DNA of 64,000 bases from Novosphingobium sp. FKTRR1. Its GTDB lineage: Bacteria; Pseudomonadota; Alphaproteobacteria; Sphingomonadales; Sphingomonadaceae. How positions within the stretch are numbered: position 1 is the stretch's first letter; each line of letters begins with the position of its first letter. A program made the translations under genes and the position numbers. The notes beneath the pieces are model-generated. The model was not told the origin of the DNA. It worked only from the letters and a program-made list of their open reading frames with translations, and did no database searches. The stretch covers positions 62,001-126,000 of the forward strand of contig NZ_JAIZDA010000005.1 of NCBI RefSeq assembly GCF_020404405.1. Reading direction: 5' to 3'. Positions 26,306 through 35,503 of the stretch are shown here, piece by piece.

Positions 26306-27742
26306 ATGGACGCCATTGCCACCATCCTCGCCGAACTCGCCCGCCTCTATGACCGCGCCGTGGCGCAGTTGCGCGCCGATATCGCCGCCTTTGCCGACAA
26401 TGGCACGGTTCCGCCGGCATCGCGGCGGCGCGATGGGTCATATTGCTACCCCGAACTGCGCATCCGCCTGCCGGGCGATCCCGACAACGTGTCCACGGGC
26501 CGCGCCTTCGGGCGGCTTACCCAGCGCGGCAACTATGCCTGCACGGTGACGCGCCCGTCGCTCTACGCCGATTATCTGGGCGAACAGTTGCGGCTGATTC
26601 TTGAGGATTACGATGTCGGCGTCGAGGTCGCGCCATCGCGTCAGGAAATCCCGTTCCCCTATGTGCTCGACGGCGCCTATGGCGCACAAATCGGCAAAGT
26701 GCGGCCGCAGGATCTTGCCCGTCACTTTCCCACAACCGAACTGGCCCACATCGGGGATGAGATTGCCGATGCCGAATACATCGTCGGCGATGGCCCGTTC
26801 CCGCTCAGCCTGTTCGACGGGTTGCGCACCGATTTCAGCCTTGCCCGGCTGGCGCATTACACCGGCACCCGGCCCGAAGCGTTCCAGAAGTACATCCTGT
26901 TCACCAACTACCACCGCTATGTCGATGAATTCGTTGGCTGGGCCGGGAAGCAACTGGATGGGTCACGCTATGTCGCGCTGTCGGGCGCGGGCGGCATGGA
27001 GATCACCGAACGCACCGACGATGCCCGCGACCGCCTGTCCGACACCGCATGGCGGCGGCACCAGATGCCGGCCTATCACCTTGTCGCGCCCGACCGGTCG
27101 GGCATCACGCTGGTCAACATCGGCGTCGGCCCCAGCAACGCCAAGACCATCTGCGACCATCTGGCCGTGCTGCGCCCCGAAGCGTGGCTGATGATCGGCC
27201 ACTGCGGCGGCCTGCGCCCCACCCAGCAGATCGGCGACTATGTGCTGGCACACGCCTATCTGCGCGACGATCACGTGCTCGATCCGGTACTGCCGCCTGA
27301 AATCCCCATCCCCGCCATCGCCGAAGTGCAGGTGGCCTTGCAGGCGGCGGCCGAAATGGTCAGCGGCACCGGCGGCGCCGACCTGAAAAAGCGCATGCGC
27401 ACCGGCACCGTGGTGACAACCGACGATCGCAACTGGGAACTGCGCTATTCGCATTCGGCCAAGCGGCTGAACCTGTCGCGCGCGGTCGGCATCGACATGG
27501 AAAGCGCCACCATCGCCGCGCAAGGTTACCGCTTCCGCGTACCCTACGGAACCCTGCTATGCGTGTCCGACAAGCCGCTGCACGGCGAAATCAAGCTGCC
27601 GGGACAGGCCAACCGCTTTTATGAGGAAGCCATCGCCGCCCACCTCGAAATCGGCACGACCGCCTGCGAACTGCTCCGCCAGCAAGGCGCCCGTCTGCAC
27701 AGCCGCAAGCTGCGCGCGTTTAACGAGCCGCCCTTCCGCTAA
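26306..27742 (+). CDS. amn: AMP nucleosidase
   Basis: The 478-residue protein hydrolyses AMP to adenine and ribose-5-phosphate. The N-terminal regulatory domain ends near residue 170, and the C-terminal nucleoside-phosphorylase-like domain shows LVNIGVGPSNAKTICDHLAV, WLMIGHCGGLRPTQ and GIDMESATIAAQGYRFRVPY, with the Glu-Ser-Ala motif of the ribose-binding loop. Length is close to that of E. coli Amn (484). Start ATG 26306 was chosen because translation upstream of it looks non-coding. It stands alone. Confidence 0.93.
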   Translation: MDAIATILAELARLYDRAVAQLRADIAAFADNGTVPPASRRRDGSYCYPELRIRLPGDPDNVSTGRAFGRLTQRGNYACTVTRPSLYADYLGEQLRLILEDYDVGVEVAPSRQEIPFPYVLDGAYGAQIGKVRPQDLARHFPTTELAHIGDEIADAEYIVGDGPFPLSLFDGLRTDFSLARLAHYTGTRPEAFQKYILFTNYHRYVDEFVGWAGKQLDGSRYVALSGAGGMEITERTDDARDRLSDTAWRRHQMPAYHLVAPDRSGITLVNIGVGPSNAKTICDHLAVLRPEAWLMIGHCGGLRPTQQIGDYVLAHAYLRDDHVLDPVLPPEIPIPAIAEVQVALQAAAEMVSGTGGADLKKRMRTGTVVTTDDRNWELRYSHSAKRLNLSRAVGIDMESATIAAQGYRFRVPYGTLLCVSDKPLHGEIKLPGQANRFYEEAIAAHLEIGTTACELLRQQGARLHSRKLRAFNEPPFR

Positions 27743-27804
27743 CGCAGGGCGGTCGGACGGTAACGAGCCGCCTTGCGCCAATCCGGAATGACCGCAGTCG
27801 AGTC

Positions 27805-27815
27805 GTCAAATTGAC
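27805..27815 (+). promoter_or_regulatory. candidate MarR operator
   Basis: The perfect dyad GTCAAATTGAC lies 31 bases before the marR ATG. It overlaps a TTGACT sequence that could be the -35 element, a typical place for autorepression. Confidence 0.4.
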
Positions 27816-27845
27816 TTTACCAAGCACTGCTATTATCGGCAGGAC

Positions 27846-28295
27846 ATGAATAACAACGTCGCCTTTCTGGCCACCGATGTCGGGCGGCTGTTCCGCAAGC
27901 GGTTCGACGTGGCCGCGCGCCAGCTCGGCGTCACTGGCCCGCAATGGCGCATGCTCGCCGCCATCCGGCGCACCCCCGGAACCAACCAGTGCGCGTTGGC
28001 GAGTTGGCTGGAGGTGGAGGCGATCACCGCCGGGCGTATGATCGACCGGCTGGAGAAAGTGGGCTTTGTCGAACGTCGCCACGATCCTGCCGACCGGCGC
28101 AAGTGGCGGTTGTTCCTGACCCCCGAATCCGAACGGCTGATGGAACGGTTGGCCGAATGCGCGACTGACGTGTTTGCCGACGCGCTGGTCGGGTTTGACG
28201 ATACCGAGCATCAGCAAGTCCTTGCACTGTTGCAACGGCTGCGCGCGAACTTGTCCGATGAACCGATAACCGAAGCGAAACTGGCCCATGGCTGA
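27846..28295 (+). CDS. MarR family transcriptional regulator
   Basis: A 149-residue winged-helix dimer-type regulator. The recognition region TPGTNQCALASWLEVEAITAGRMIDRLEKVGFVERR is split by the usual wing (HDPADRRKWRLFLTPES). It is first in an operon with an EmrA-type adaptor and an EmrB-type pump, overlapping the adaptor gene by eight bases. It most likely represses this operon and releases it on binding small aromatic compounds, as MarR/EmrR proteins do. Confidence 0.88.
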   Translation: MNNNVAFLATDVGRLFRKRFDVAARQLGVTGPQWRMLAAIRRTPGTNQCALASWLEVEAITAGRMIDRLEKVGFVERRHDPADRRKWRLFLTPESERLMERLAECATDVFADALVGFDDTEHQQVLALLQRLRANLSDEPITEAKLAHG

Positions 28296-29358
28296 AGCCG
28301 ATCCCTTTCCCGCCAAGGATACGCCCGCCTTGCAAGCTGCCGCCGCCCATGTTCAGCGCACCCGTGCCCGCCGCAGCCGATTGGCGTTGATGGTGGCGGG
28401 TCCGATCATCGTGATCGGGATCGCTCTGTGGTACTGGTTCGGCCATCAAGGTGAGGTCGAGACCGACAACGCCTATCTGAAACAGGACATGGTTTCGGTG
28501 GCTGGCGAACTGACCGGCCTTGTCACATCGGTCAACGTCCGCGAGAACCAGCATGTGAATGCAGGCGACGTGCTGTTCACCATCGATCCGTCCAACTTCA
28601 AGGTCGCCATCGACCAGGCCGATGCCCAGATCGCCAACGCCCAATCGCGGATCATCGCGCTGCAGGCCGATGTCGGCGCCAACGCTGCCGATCTGGCCGG
28701 TGCGCGCGACGACGTGGCGCTGGCCGAAGCGAACTTCGCGCGCGCCAAGGCCTTGCTCGACCGGGGTTTCAACACCCGCGCCAACATGGATCAGGCGCAG
28801 CACGCCGTCGCCAGTGCGCGCGACCGACTGTTCTCGATCGAGGCCGAGGTGGAAAAAGCGCGCGCGCAGCTCGCTCAGGGCGCGCAAGTGCCGGGGGTTA
28901 ACCCGGCCGTTGCTGCCGCACGCGCGTCGCGTGCCAAGGCCACGCTCGATCTGCACCGCACCGTGGTGCGAGCGCCCGCTGCGGGCATCGTCACGCAAGT
29001 TTCACGGCTGCAAGTCGGGCAGATGGTGTTCCCCGGGGTGCCGATGGCAACGGTCATGCGCGACGGCGGTACGCGGGTCGACGCCAACTTCAAGGAAACC
29101 GACCTCAACCATATGCGTGCAGGGCAGAAAGCCGACATTCGGCTCGATGCCTATCCCGGGTTGAAGCTGACAGGCCATGTCGATTCAATCGGAGCGGGCA
29201 CGGGGTCCGAATTTTCGGTGCTGCCTGCACAGAACGCCACCGGCAACTGGGTCAAGGTGATCCAGCGCGTGCCGGTACGGATCGCCATCGACAGCAAGTC
29301 CGACCGGCCGCTGATCGCAGGGTTGAGCGCCACAGTAACGGTCCATGTCGGCAAATAG
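28288..29358 (+). CDS. HlyD/EmrA-type efflux adaptor
   Basis: A 356-residue membrane fusion protein. It has one N-terminal transmembrane helix (about residues 32-52), the barrel-sandwich half VSVAGELTGLVTSVNVRENQ, a long coiled-coil hairpin (about 105-205) and a C-terminal beta-barrel (VDANFKETDLNHMRAGQKAD). It links the EmrB-type pump to an outer-membrane channel. Its neighbours on both sides overlap it, giving a tightly coupled marR-emrA-emrB unit. Confidence 0.9.
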   Translation: MAEADPFPAKDTPALQAAAAHVQRTRARRSRLALMVAGPIIVIGIALWYWFGHQGEVETDNAYLKQDMVSVAGELTGLVTSVNVRENQHVNAGDVLFTIDPSNFKVAIDQADAQIANAQSRIIALQADVGANAADLAGARDDVALAEANFARAKALLDRGFNTRANMDQAQHAVASARDRLFSIEAEVEKARAQLAQGAQVPGVNPAVAAARASRAKATLDLHRTVVRAPAAGIVTQVSRLQVGQMVFPGVPMATVMRDGGTRVDANFKETDLNHMRAGQKADIRLDAYPGLKLTGHVDSIGAGTGSEFSVLPAQNATGNWVKVIQRVPVRIAIDSKSDRPLIAGLSATVTVHVGK

Positions 29359-30916
29359 GGCCATGGCCGACACCGATGTTCCGGTGATCGTGTCGCGCAA
29401 CCGGGCGCTGCTGCTGGTCGGCGCGATGGCGGCGATGATCATGCAGACGCTCGATACCACCATCGCCAACGTCGCGCTGCCGCACATGGCGGCTTCGCTG
29501 GGGGCGACGCAGGACACGATCACCTGGGTGCTGACCAGCTATGTGCTGGCCTCTGCCGTGGCGCTGCCTCTGGCTGGTTGGCTGGTCAACCGGGTGGGTC
29601 TGCGCCAGCTCATGCTCGGATCGGTCCTGCTGTTCACGGTCGCATCGATGCTGTGCGGTGCGGCGCAGAGCATCGAGCAGATGGTGCTGTTCCGCATCTT
29701 GCAGGGCCTTGCCGGAGCCTTTCTGGCGCCACTTGCGCAGACGATCACACTTGATTCCAGCACGCTGGCCGAACGCCCCCGGATGATGTCGATCTATACC
29801 CAAGGCGTTATGCTGGGGCCGATCTGCGGTCCGATCATCGGCGGTTTCCTGACCGACAACTACAACTGGCGCTGGGTGTTCTACGTCAACCTGCCGGTGG
29901 GGATCGGATGTTTCGCGCTGCTGCTGCTGTTTCTGCCCAAAACCCCGACCCAACCGCGCAAGATCGACCTATTCGGCTGGATTCTGGTGGCGCTGGCGGT
30001 GTCCGCAATGCAGTTGATCCTCGATCGCGGGCTGACCAAGGACTGGTTCGCGTCGGGCGAGATCGTGATCTACGCGATCATTGCCGCCAGTTGCGGCTGG
30101 ATGGCCGTGATCCATCTGATAAGTAACGAGCACCCCCTGTTTCCGCTGGCGCTGTTCCGCGACCGCAACTTTACCGTCGGCCTTGGCTTCATGTTCCTGA
30201 TCGGACTGGTGATGATGTCGGTCATGGCGCTGCTGCCCGGGCTGCTCCAACAGATCTATGGCTATACGCCGTTCCAGTCGGGGCTACTGTTATGTCCGCG
30301 CGGGGTAGGCATGCTGCTGTCGATCACGCTGTTCGGGCCGCTGATGGCCAGGGTCGATCCGCGCGCGCTGTTGACCATAGGCCTGTTGCTGATGGCGCTG
30401 TCGCTGTGGCTGATGACTGGCTGGTCGGTGGAAATGCCGCGCGAACCGATCATCATGACCGGCCTGATCCAGGGGGTGGGCATCAGCTTCACGTTCATGC
30501 CGATGAACCTGATCTCCTTTGCCACCCTTCCTTCAGCCTACCGTACCGATGGGTCGAGCCTCGGCAACCTGATGCGCAATCTGGGATCGTCGGTTGGCAT
30601 TTCGGCCGCCTCGGTCATGCTGGCGCGCAATCTGCAGATCAACCATGCCGAGATCGGCGCCCACGTCACGCGGATGCTGGTGCCGTTCGATCTTGATCGC
30701 ATCACCGCTTACGGTGGCGCGGCCGAAATGGCGCTGCGCGTGGTCGATGGCATGGTCAACCAGCAGGCCGCAATGGTCGCGTACATCGACGATTTCTTCG
30801 GCATGGCAATCGCCTGTGTAGCCGCAGTTCCGTTCCTGCTGCTGGTCAGGTGGCGCAAGCAGGCCACTGCCGGACCATCCTCGGCATCTGCCAGCGTGGC
30901 TGAGGCTGCGCACTGA
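29345..30916 (+). CDS. DHA2 family MFS multidrug transporter (EmrB-like)
   Basis: The 523-residue protein has 14 predicted membrane helices. Motif C of drug antiporters is seen as GVMLGPICGPIIGGFLTD, and motif D1 as QTLDTTIANVALPHM. It is driven by protons and should export hydrophobic drugs through the EmrA-like adaptor. The start at 29345 overlaps the adaptor stop; ATG 29363 (MADTDVP) is an equally possible start. No outer-membrane channel is in this operon, but a NodT-type one converges from 76 bases away. Confidence 0.9.
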   Translation: MSANRAMADTDVPVIVSRNRALLLVGAMAAMIMQTLDTTIANVALPHMAASLGATQDTITWVLTSYVLASAVALPLAGWLVNRVGLRQLMLGSVLLFTVASMLCGAAQSIEQMVLFRILQGLAGAFLAPLAQTITLDSSTLAERPRMMSIYTQGVMLGPICGPIIGGFLTDNYNWRWVFYVNLPVGIGCFALLLLFLPKTPTQPRKIDLFGWILVALAVSAMQLILDRGLTKDWFASGEIVIYAIIAASCGWMAVIHLISNEHPLFPLALFRDRNFTVGLGFMFLIGLVMMSVMALLPGLLQQIYGYTPFQSGLLLCPRGVGMLLSITLFGPLMARVDPRALLTIGLLLMALSLWLMTGWSVEMPREPIIMTGLIQGVGISFTFMPMNLISFATLPSAYRTDGSSLGNLMRNLGSSVGISAASVMLARNLQINHAEIGAHVTRMLVPFDLDRITAYGGAAEMALRVVDGMVNQQAAMVAYIDDFFGMAIACVAAVPFLLLVRWRKQATAGPSSASASVAEAAH

Positions 30917-30946
30917 CAGCGATCCGGCAGGGCAAGTCGACGCCCA

Positions 30947-31004
30947 AGCTACCATCCCCCGAGCTACCCGCCCCGAGCTATCCTCCCCCGCGCTACCCGC
31001 CCAA
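30947..31004. repeat. four imperfect tandem repeats of 14-15 bp
   Basis: Units begin at 30947, 30962, 30976 and about 30991, each of the form AGCTACC(A)TCCCCCG or AGCTACCCGCCCCG. The array fills the space between the two converging efflux operons and runs into the last codons of the outer-membrane channel gene on the other strand. Confidence 0.6.
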
Positions 31005-32417
31005 CGCGCGATGGCAGGCCAGCACCGCCTGAGCCAGTGCCGCGCGCGCCTCAACGACTTGGGCCTTGGCCGCGATCTGTGCCAGAGTTGCGCCGCGCAA
31101 CTGATCCTGACTGATCTCGCCCACCCGCAGCGCGGCCTCGGCGCGGTGCAAGGCGCTGCTGACGGCGGTTAACTGGTCTTGCTGCGCCTGCAACGCCGCA
31201 CGCCTTGCGGCCAGCGCGGCAAAGCTGCTTTCCACTTGCGATCCGGCCTTCAGCACGGCGCCGCGATAGCTGGCCAGCGACTCCCGTTCGCGCCCTTTGG
31301 CGGCGGCGACTTCCGCATCGATGCGGGCAAAGTCGAACAGCCGCCAGCGCAACCCGATGGCCCCTTGCGTAACCCGTGCCGAATCCGCGCCGAAGCTGCC
31401 AAGGCTGTTCGTGTCCCAACCGATCAACCCGTTGAGCGTCACGTGCGGCCAGTATTCCCCCAGCGCTGCGCCGACGCGGGCGTGCGCGGCCAGCACTTGC
31501 GCTTCGGCCACGACCAGATCGGGACGCAAGCGCAGCAGGTCGGCGGGAACTCCGGCCGCAGGATCACTTGCCTGCGGGATGTCGGCGGCACCGGCCAGTT
31601 CGGGCAGTGGCGTCTGCGCAGTCACCCCGGTCAGCACCGCCAGTCCATAGCGCGCCGCATCAACTTGCGCGCGCAACAGCGGAACTGCCGCCGACGCGGC
31701 GCTGCGCTCGGCGGCACGGTCATCGCGATCGCGCGCTGAACCATCCTGATGCGCCAGCCGCGCCTCGGCAAAGCGCAGGCGGTCGGAAAGCTGATCTACG
31801 CGCGCTTGCGCCAGCGCCAGTTGCGCCTGCGCCGCGCGGTAATCGAGATAGCTTTCGACCACCGAGGCGGCGACCGCCAGTTGCGCTGCTGCGAGTCCGG
31901 CTTGCGCAGCCACGGCGTCGGCGCGCGCGGCCTGCTGGCCCTTGCGCAAGCCCCCTGCCAGATCGAGATCCCAGCCCAGACTGGCTGACAGCACCGCCTC
32001 GTTCTGGGTGCGCGACAGCGTGGGCACATAGCGCGTCAGCCGCCCCAAGCCGCTGTCGAGCGACTGTTCGGCGCGGGCGAGCGAGCCTGATACCTGACCG
32101 GACGGCAACCGCGCCGCGCCATTGGCCCTGCTGGCCGCGCGCGCTTGGTCGACACGGGCCAAGGCAACTGCCACGTCGGTATTGTCCGCAAGCGCGCGGG
32201 CGACCAGCGCATCGAGCGCCGGGTCGCCATAGGCATGCCACCAGCCCTCCTGCTGCGCACTTGCCGCCAGCCCCGTTTGCTGGCGAGGCGCGGCATTGGC
32301 GGCCTGCCAGTTCGGCGCGACCGGCGGCTTGAGCGGCGCAAGCGGAGGATTGCCGGCGCATCCCGCCAACAGCAAGGTGGCGCAAAGCGGGCTGACAAAC
32401 CGAGACAAGCGGATCAT
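30993..32417 (-). CDS. NodT/OprM-type outer-membrane efflux lipoprotein
   Basis: The 474-residue protein has a signal peptide and lipobox LLAGC with Cys20 as the lipidation site. Two OEP repeats of about 190 residues form the trimeric TolC-like channel; the helices are Ala-rich (for example LALAQARVDQLSDRLRFAEA). It is the last gene of the RND operon and overlaps the pump gene by four bases. It may serve the EmrAB-type pump as well, which lacks its own channel. Confidence 0.92.
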   Translation of the reverse strand: MIRLSRFVSPLCATLLLAGCAGNPPLAPLKPPVAPNWQAANAAPRQQTGLAASAQQEGWWHAYGDPALDALVARALADNTDVAVALARVDQARAASRANGAARLPSGQVSGSLARAEQSLDSGLGRLTRYVPTLSRTQNEAVLSASLGWDLDLAGGLRKGQQAARADAVAAQAGLAAAQLAVAASVVESYLDYRAAQAQLALAQARVDQLSDRLRFAEARLAHQDGSARDRDDRAAERSAASAAVPLLRAQVDAARYGLAVLTGVTAQTPLPELAGAADIPQASDPAAGVPADLLRLRPDLVVAEAQVLAAHARVGAALGEYWPHVTLNGLIGWDTNSLGSFGADSARVTQGAIGLRWRLFDFARIDAEVAAAKGRERESLASYRGAVLKAGSQVESSFAALAARRAALQAQQDQLTAVSSALHRAEAALRVGEISQDQLRGATLAQIAAKAQVVEARAALAQAVLACHRALGG

Positions 32418-35400
32418 GCCACGGCTCCTTGTAGGGCAGCACCGTCGGACACCTGCCCGTCGGCAGAGCGGTGGCCGGCCAGCAGCAGGTACATCACCGG
32501 CGTGGCGATGCGCGCCAGCAGGGTCGAGGTAACCAGCCCGCCGATCATCGCGATGGCCATCGGTGAATAGAGCCCGTTGCCCTCGATCGCCAGCGGCAGC
32601 AGCCCGCCGATGGCCGTGATCGAGGTGAGCAGCACCGGCAGGAAGCGCATCTCGCCTGCCCGCTCCACCGCCTCGCGGATGCCCATCCCTTCGCGGCGCA
32701 ACTGCTCGGTGAAGTCGACCAGCAGCAGCGAGTTCTTGATCTCAATGCCGACGAGCGCGATCAGGCCGACCGAGGCGGTGAACGACAGGCTGTTGCCCGT
32801 CAGCCACAGCGCGGCCACCGCGCCGAAGAAGCCCAGCGGCACCACGCCTGCAACCACCGCCACCAGCCGGAACCGGCCGAATTCAAGCACCAGAACCGCC
32901 AGAATGCCAAGCGATGCCGCAATGATCGCTGGGAGCAATCCGCCAAAGCTGCGCGCCTGCGTTTCCGCTTCGCCACCGACTTTCAGCGCATAGCCGGGCG
33001 GCAACGGAATGGCGGACTGGATGCGCTCCACCGCCGACTTGGTGGCGCGCGATACCAGCGTGCCTTCGTTGACCCATGCGGTCAGCGTGACCGAGCGTTC
33101 GCGCTGGTAGCGGTCGACCTCGGCCGGACCCGAGACCGCGATCGGCTTGGCAAGGCTGGACAGCGGCACGCTGGCGCCGCTGGCAGTGGGCACCAGAATC
33201 CGGTCGAGCGCGGCGATTTCGTTGCGTTCGGCCATCGGCAAGCGGACGGTAACCGGATATTCGTCGTCGTCGCCATCACGCACGATCGCCGGAGAGACCC
33301 CGCCCAGCGCCATCTGCACCGCACTGCGCAAGGCACCGGACGGCACTCCCAAGGCGCGGGCGCGGGCATCGTCGACCGACAGCGTCAGGTCGGTACGCGC
33401 CAGCCGCAGCGGATTGCCGACGTCGCGCAGTTCGGGCATCGATGACAGCACACCTTCTGCCTGATGTGCCAGCCGGGTCAGGGTCGCCACATCGGGTCCG
33501 ACGATGCGCAAGGCGACCGGCGCGTCGACCGAGGGCCCTTGCGTAAACGTGACGAGCTTGATCCGCGCGCCCGGCATGCGGGCGAAATCGGCGCGTAACC
33601 GTTCGAGCACTTGCGGGCTGCTTTCGGGCTCCCACTTGCGCAAGGCCGCCGCCACTTCGCCCAGCGCCGGATCTTCGGGCGACGGCTGGTTGTTGTAGTA
33701 GAGCGTTGGGCTGCCGCGGCCGGCGTTGGCAACCGTCCAGGCAATCGCGCTTTCCCGGCGCAACCGCTGTTCGACGCGGGCAACCATGGCCTCGGTCGTC
33801 TGCAAGGCAGAGCCGCGCGGCATTTCGACGCGGACCACGAATTGCGGCAGATCGGCGGGTGGAAACAGGCTGGTGCCGATGGCCATGAGCAGTGGCACGG
33901 CCAGCAACGAAAGCGCCAGCACGCTGCCAAGCGCGCGCCATGGCCGGTCGAGCGCACGGTGCAACAGCGGCGCATAGACCCGCTCGATCACGCCGGTCAG
34001 CCCGCGCAACAGGCGGTTGCCGTGCGGATCCTCATCGCGCTTCAGCACGCGCGCCGCCACGAACGGGATCAGCGTAAGCGCCACCAGCAACGAACCCGCG
34101 ACCGTGCCCAGCACCGAGACCGGCAACGAGCGGATGAACTCGCCCGAGGCTTCGGGCAGCGCGATCAGCGGCAGGAACGCGAACATGAGGCAGGCGGTAC
34201 AACCCATCACCGCCATGGCGATTTGCGAGGTGGCGCCGATGGCGGCGGTAGTGCGGTCGGCCCCTTCGCGCAGCCAGCGCGCCACGTTCTCGATCACCAC
34301 GATGGCGTCATCGACCAGCAAACCCAATGACAGCACGAACCCGGCGACCGACAACTGGTTCAACGTCAAGCCGAACGCGGCCAACGCCAGCACCCCGATC
34401 AGCAGGGAAACCGGGATCGCCACCATCACCACCACGGCGGCGCGCCAGCCCAGCGGCAGCAGCGTGATCGCCACGATGCCAAGCGCCAGCAGCAGGTCGC
34501 GGGTCAGGTGATCGAGCCGGTCCTTGACGTTCTCGGCCTGAACGAAGCCCTTTTCCAGCCGCACGCTGCCGGGCAGGATCTGGCGGAAGGCCGCGATTTC
34601 GCGGTCGATGGTGCGGGTCAGCACGGTCACATCCTGCCGGTTGCCCTGTTCGGCCGTGACCAGCAGCGCGCGCTTGCCGTTGAAGTGGATGATGTGGCGC
34701 GGCTCGCGCTCGGCCCAGGACACGTCGGCAAGGTCGCCCAACCGGATCGTCAGACCGCTAGCGGTGGTCAGGGGTGTGGCGCGGACCGCAGCCAGATCGG
34801 GATAGGCACCGGCATAGCGCACGTTGAAACGGCGATCGCCGGTGTTGAGCGAGCCAATCGGCGTATCGCTACCGCCAGCGCGCAGGGCATCGACCACCGC
34901 TCCCGGTGCGATGCCTTGGGCGGCCATGCGCGCCATGTCGAGCGAGACGCGCACCTCGCCCTGCGAGGCGCCGAGCACTTCGGCCTTGCGGATGCCGGGC
35001 ACCCGCGCAAGCCGGTTCTTGAGGTCGCGGGCGACCTTTTCGAACGAGCGCATCGGCAGAATGTCGCTGACCAGCGCGATCTGCATCATCGGCACCGATG
35101 TCGGGCGGTGGCGGATGATATCCACCCGCACCACACCGGTCGGCAGGTTCGGACGCAGGGAATTCACCTCACGCACGACCTCGTCGTACTTGCGTTCGGC
35201 GTTGACGCCCCAGACATATTCGGCCTCGATCGTGGCGACGCCATCGCCGCTGGTTGATTTGAGGTCGCGCAAGTCGTCGAGCCCGGCGAGCGCGTCCTCG
35301 ATGGGACGGGTCACCTGCTGCTCGACCGCCTGCGGCAAGGCGCCGGGCAAGACCACCACGACCGTGAAACCGGGGCTTGAGAGCGGCGGATCTTCGGTGC

Positions 35401-35503
35401 GGGGCAGGCCCATCGCGGTGATGATGCCCAGCGCCACCAGCAGCGACAGAGCCAGCAGCATGAACTGCGAGCGCCCGACGGCAAAGCGGATCAAGCCGTT
35501 CAC
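32414..35503 (-). CDS. RND efflux pump, inner-membrane permease
   Basis: A 1029-residue, 12-helix pump of the AcrB/MexB superfamily, trimeric in the inner membrane. The proton-relay aspartates are present in helix 4 (LSLGLLVDDAIVVIENVARW). The N-terminus (MNGLIRFAVGRSQFMLLALS) and the SFEKVARDLKNRLARVPGI region are closer to the shorter HAE1-like RND pumps associated with TetR-controlled operons than to AcrB itself. Substrates cannot be told. It overlaps both the adaptor and the channel gene by four bases. Confidence 0.92.
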   Translation of the reverse strand: MNGLIRFAVGRSQFMLLALSLLVALGIITAMGLPRTEDPPLSSPGFTVVVVLPGALPQAVEQQVTRPIEDALAGLDDLRDLKSTSGDGVATIEAEYVWGVNAERKYDEVVREVNSLRPNLPTGVVRVDIIRHRPTSVPMMQIALVSDILPMRSFEKVARDLKNRLARVPGIRKAEVLGASQGEVRVSLDMARMAAQGIAPGAVVDALRAGGSDTPIGSLNTGDRRFNVRYAGAYPDLAAVRATPLTTASGLTIRLGDLADVSWAEREPRHIIHFNGKRALLVTAEQGNRQDVTVLTRTIDREIAAFRQILPGSVRLEKGFVQAENVKDRLDHLTRDLLLALGIVAITLLPLGWRAAVVVMVAIPVSLLIGVLALAAFGLTLNQLSVAGFVLSLGLLVDDAIVVIENVARWLREGADRTTAAIGATSQIAMAVMGCTACLMFAFLPLIALPEASGEFIRSLPVSVLGTVAGSLLVALTLIPFVAARVLKRDEDPHGNRLLRGLTGVIERVYAPLLHRALDRPWRALGSVLALSLLAVPLLMAIGTSLFPPADLPQFVVRVEMPRGSALQTTEAMVARVEQRLRRESAIAWTVANAGRGSPTLYYNNQPSPEDPALGEVAAALRKWEPESSPQVLERLRADFARMPGARIKLVTFTQGPSVDAPVALRIVGPDVATLTRLAHQAEGVLSSMPELRDVGNPLRLARTDLTLSVDDARARALGVPSGALRSAVQMALGGVSPAIVRDGDDDEYPVTVRLPMAERNEIAALDRILVPTASGASVPLSSLAKPIAVSGPAEVDRYQRERSVTLTAWVNEGTLVSRATKSAVERIQSAIPLPPGYALKVGGEAETQARSFGGLLPAIIAASLGILAVLVLEFGRFRLVAVVAGVVPLGFFGAVAALWLTGNSLSFTASVGLIALVGIEIKNSLLLVDFTEQLRREGMGIREAVERAGEMRFLPVLLTSITAIGGLLPLAIEGNGLYSPMAIAMIGGLVTSTLLARIATPVMYLLLAGHRSADGQVSDGAALQGAVA

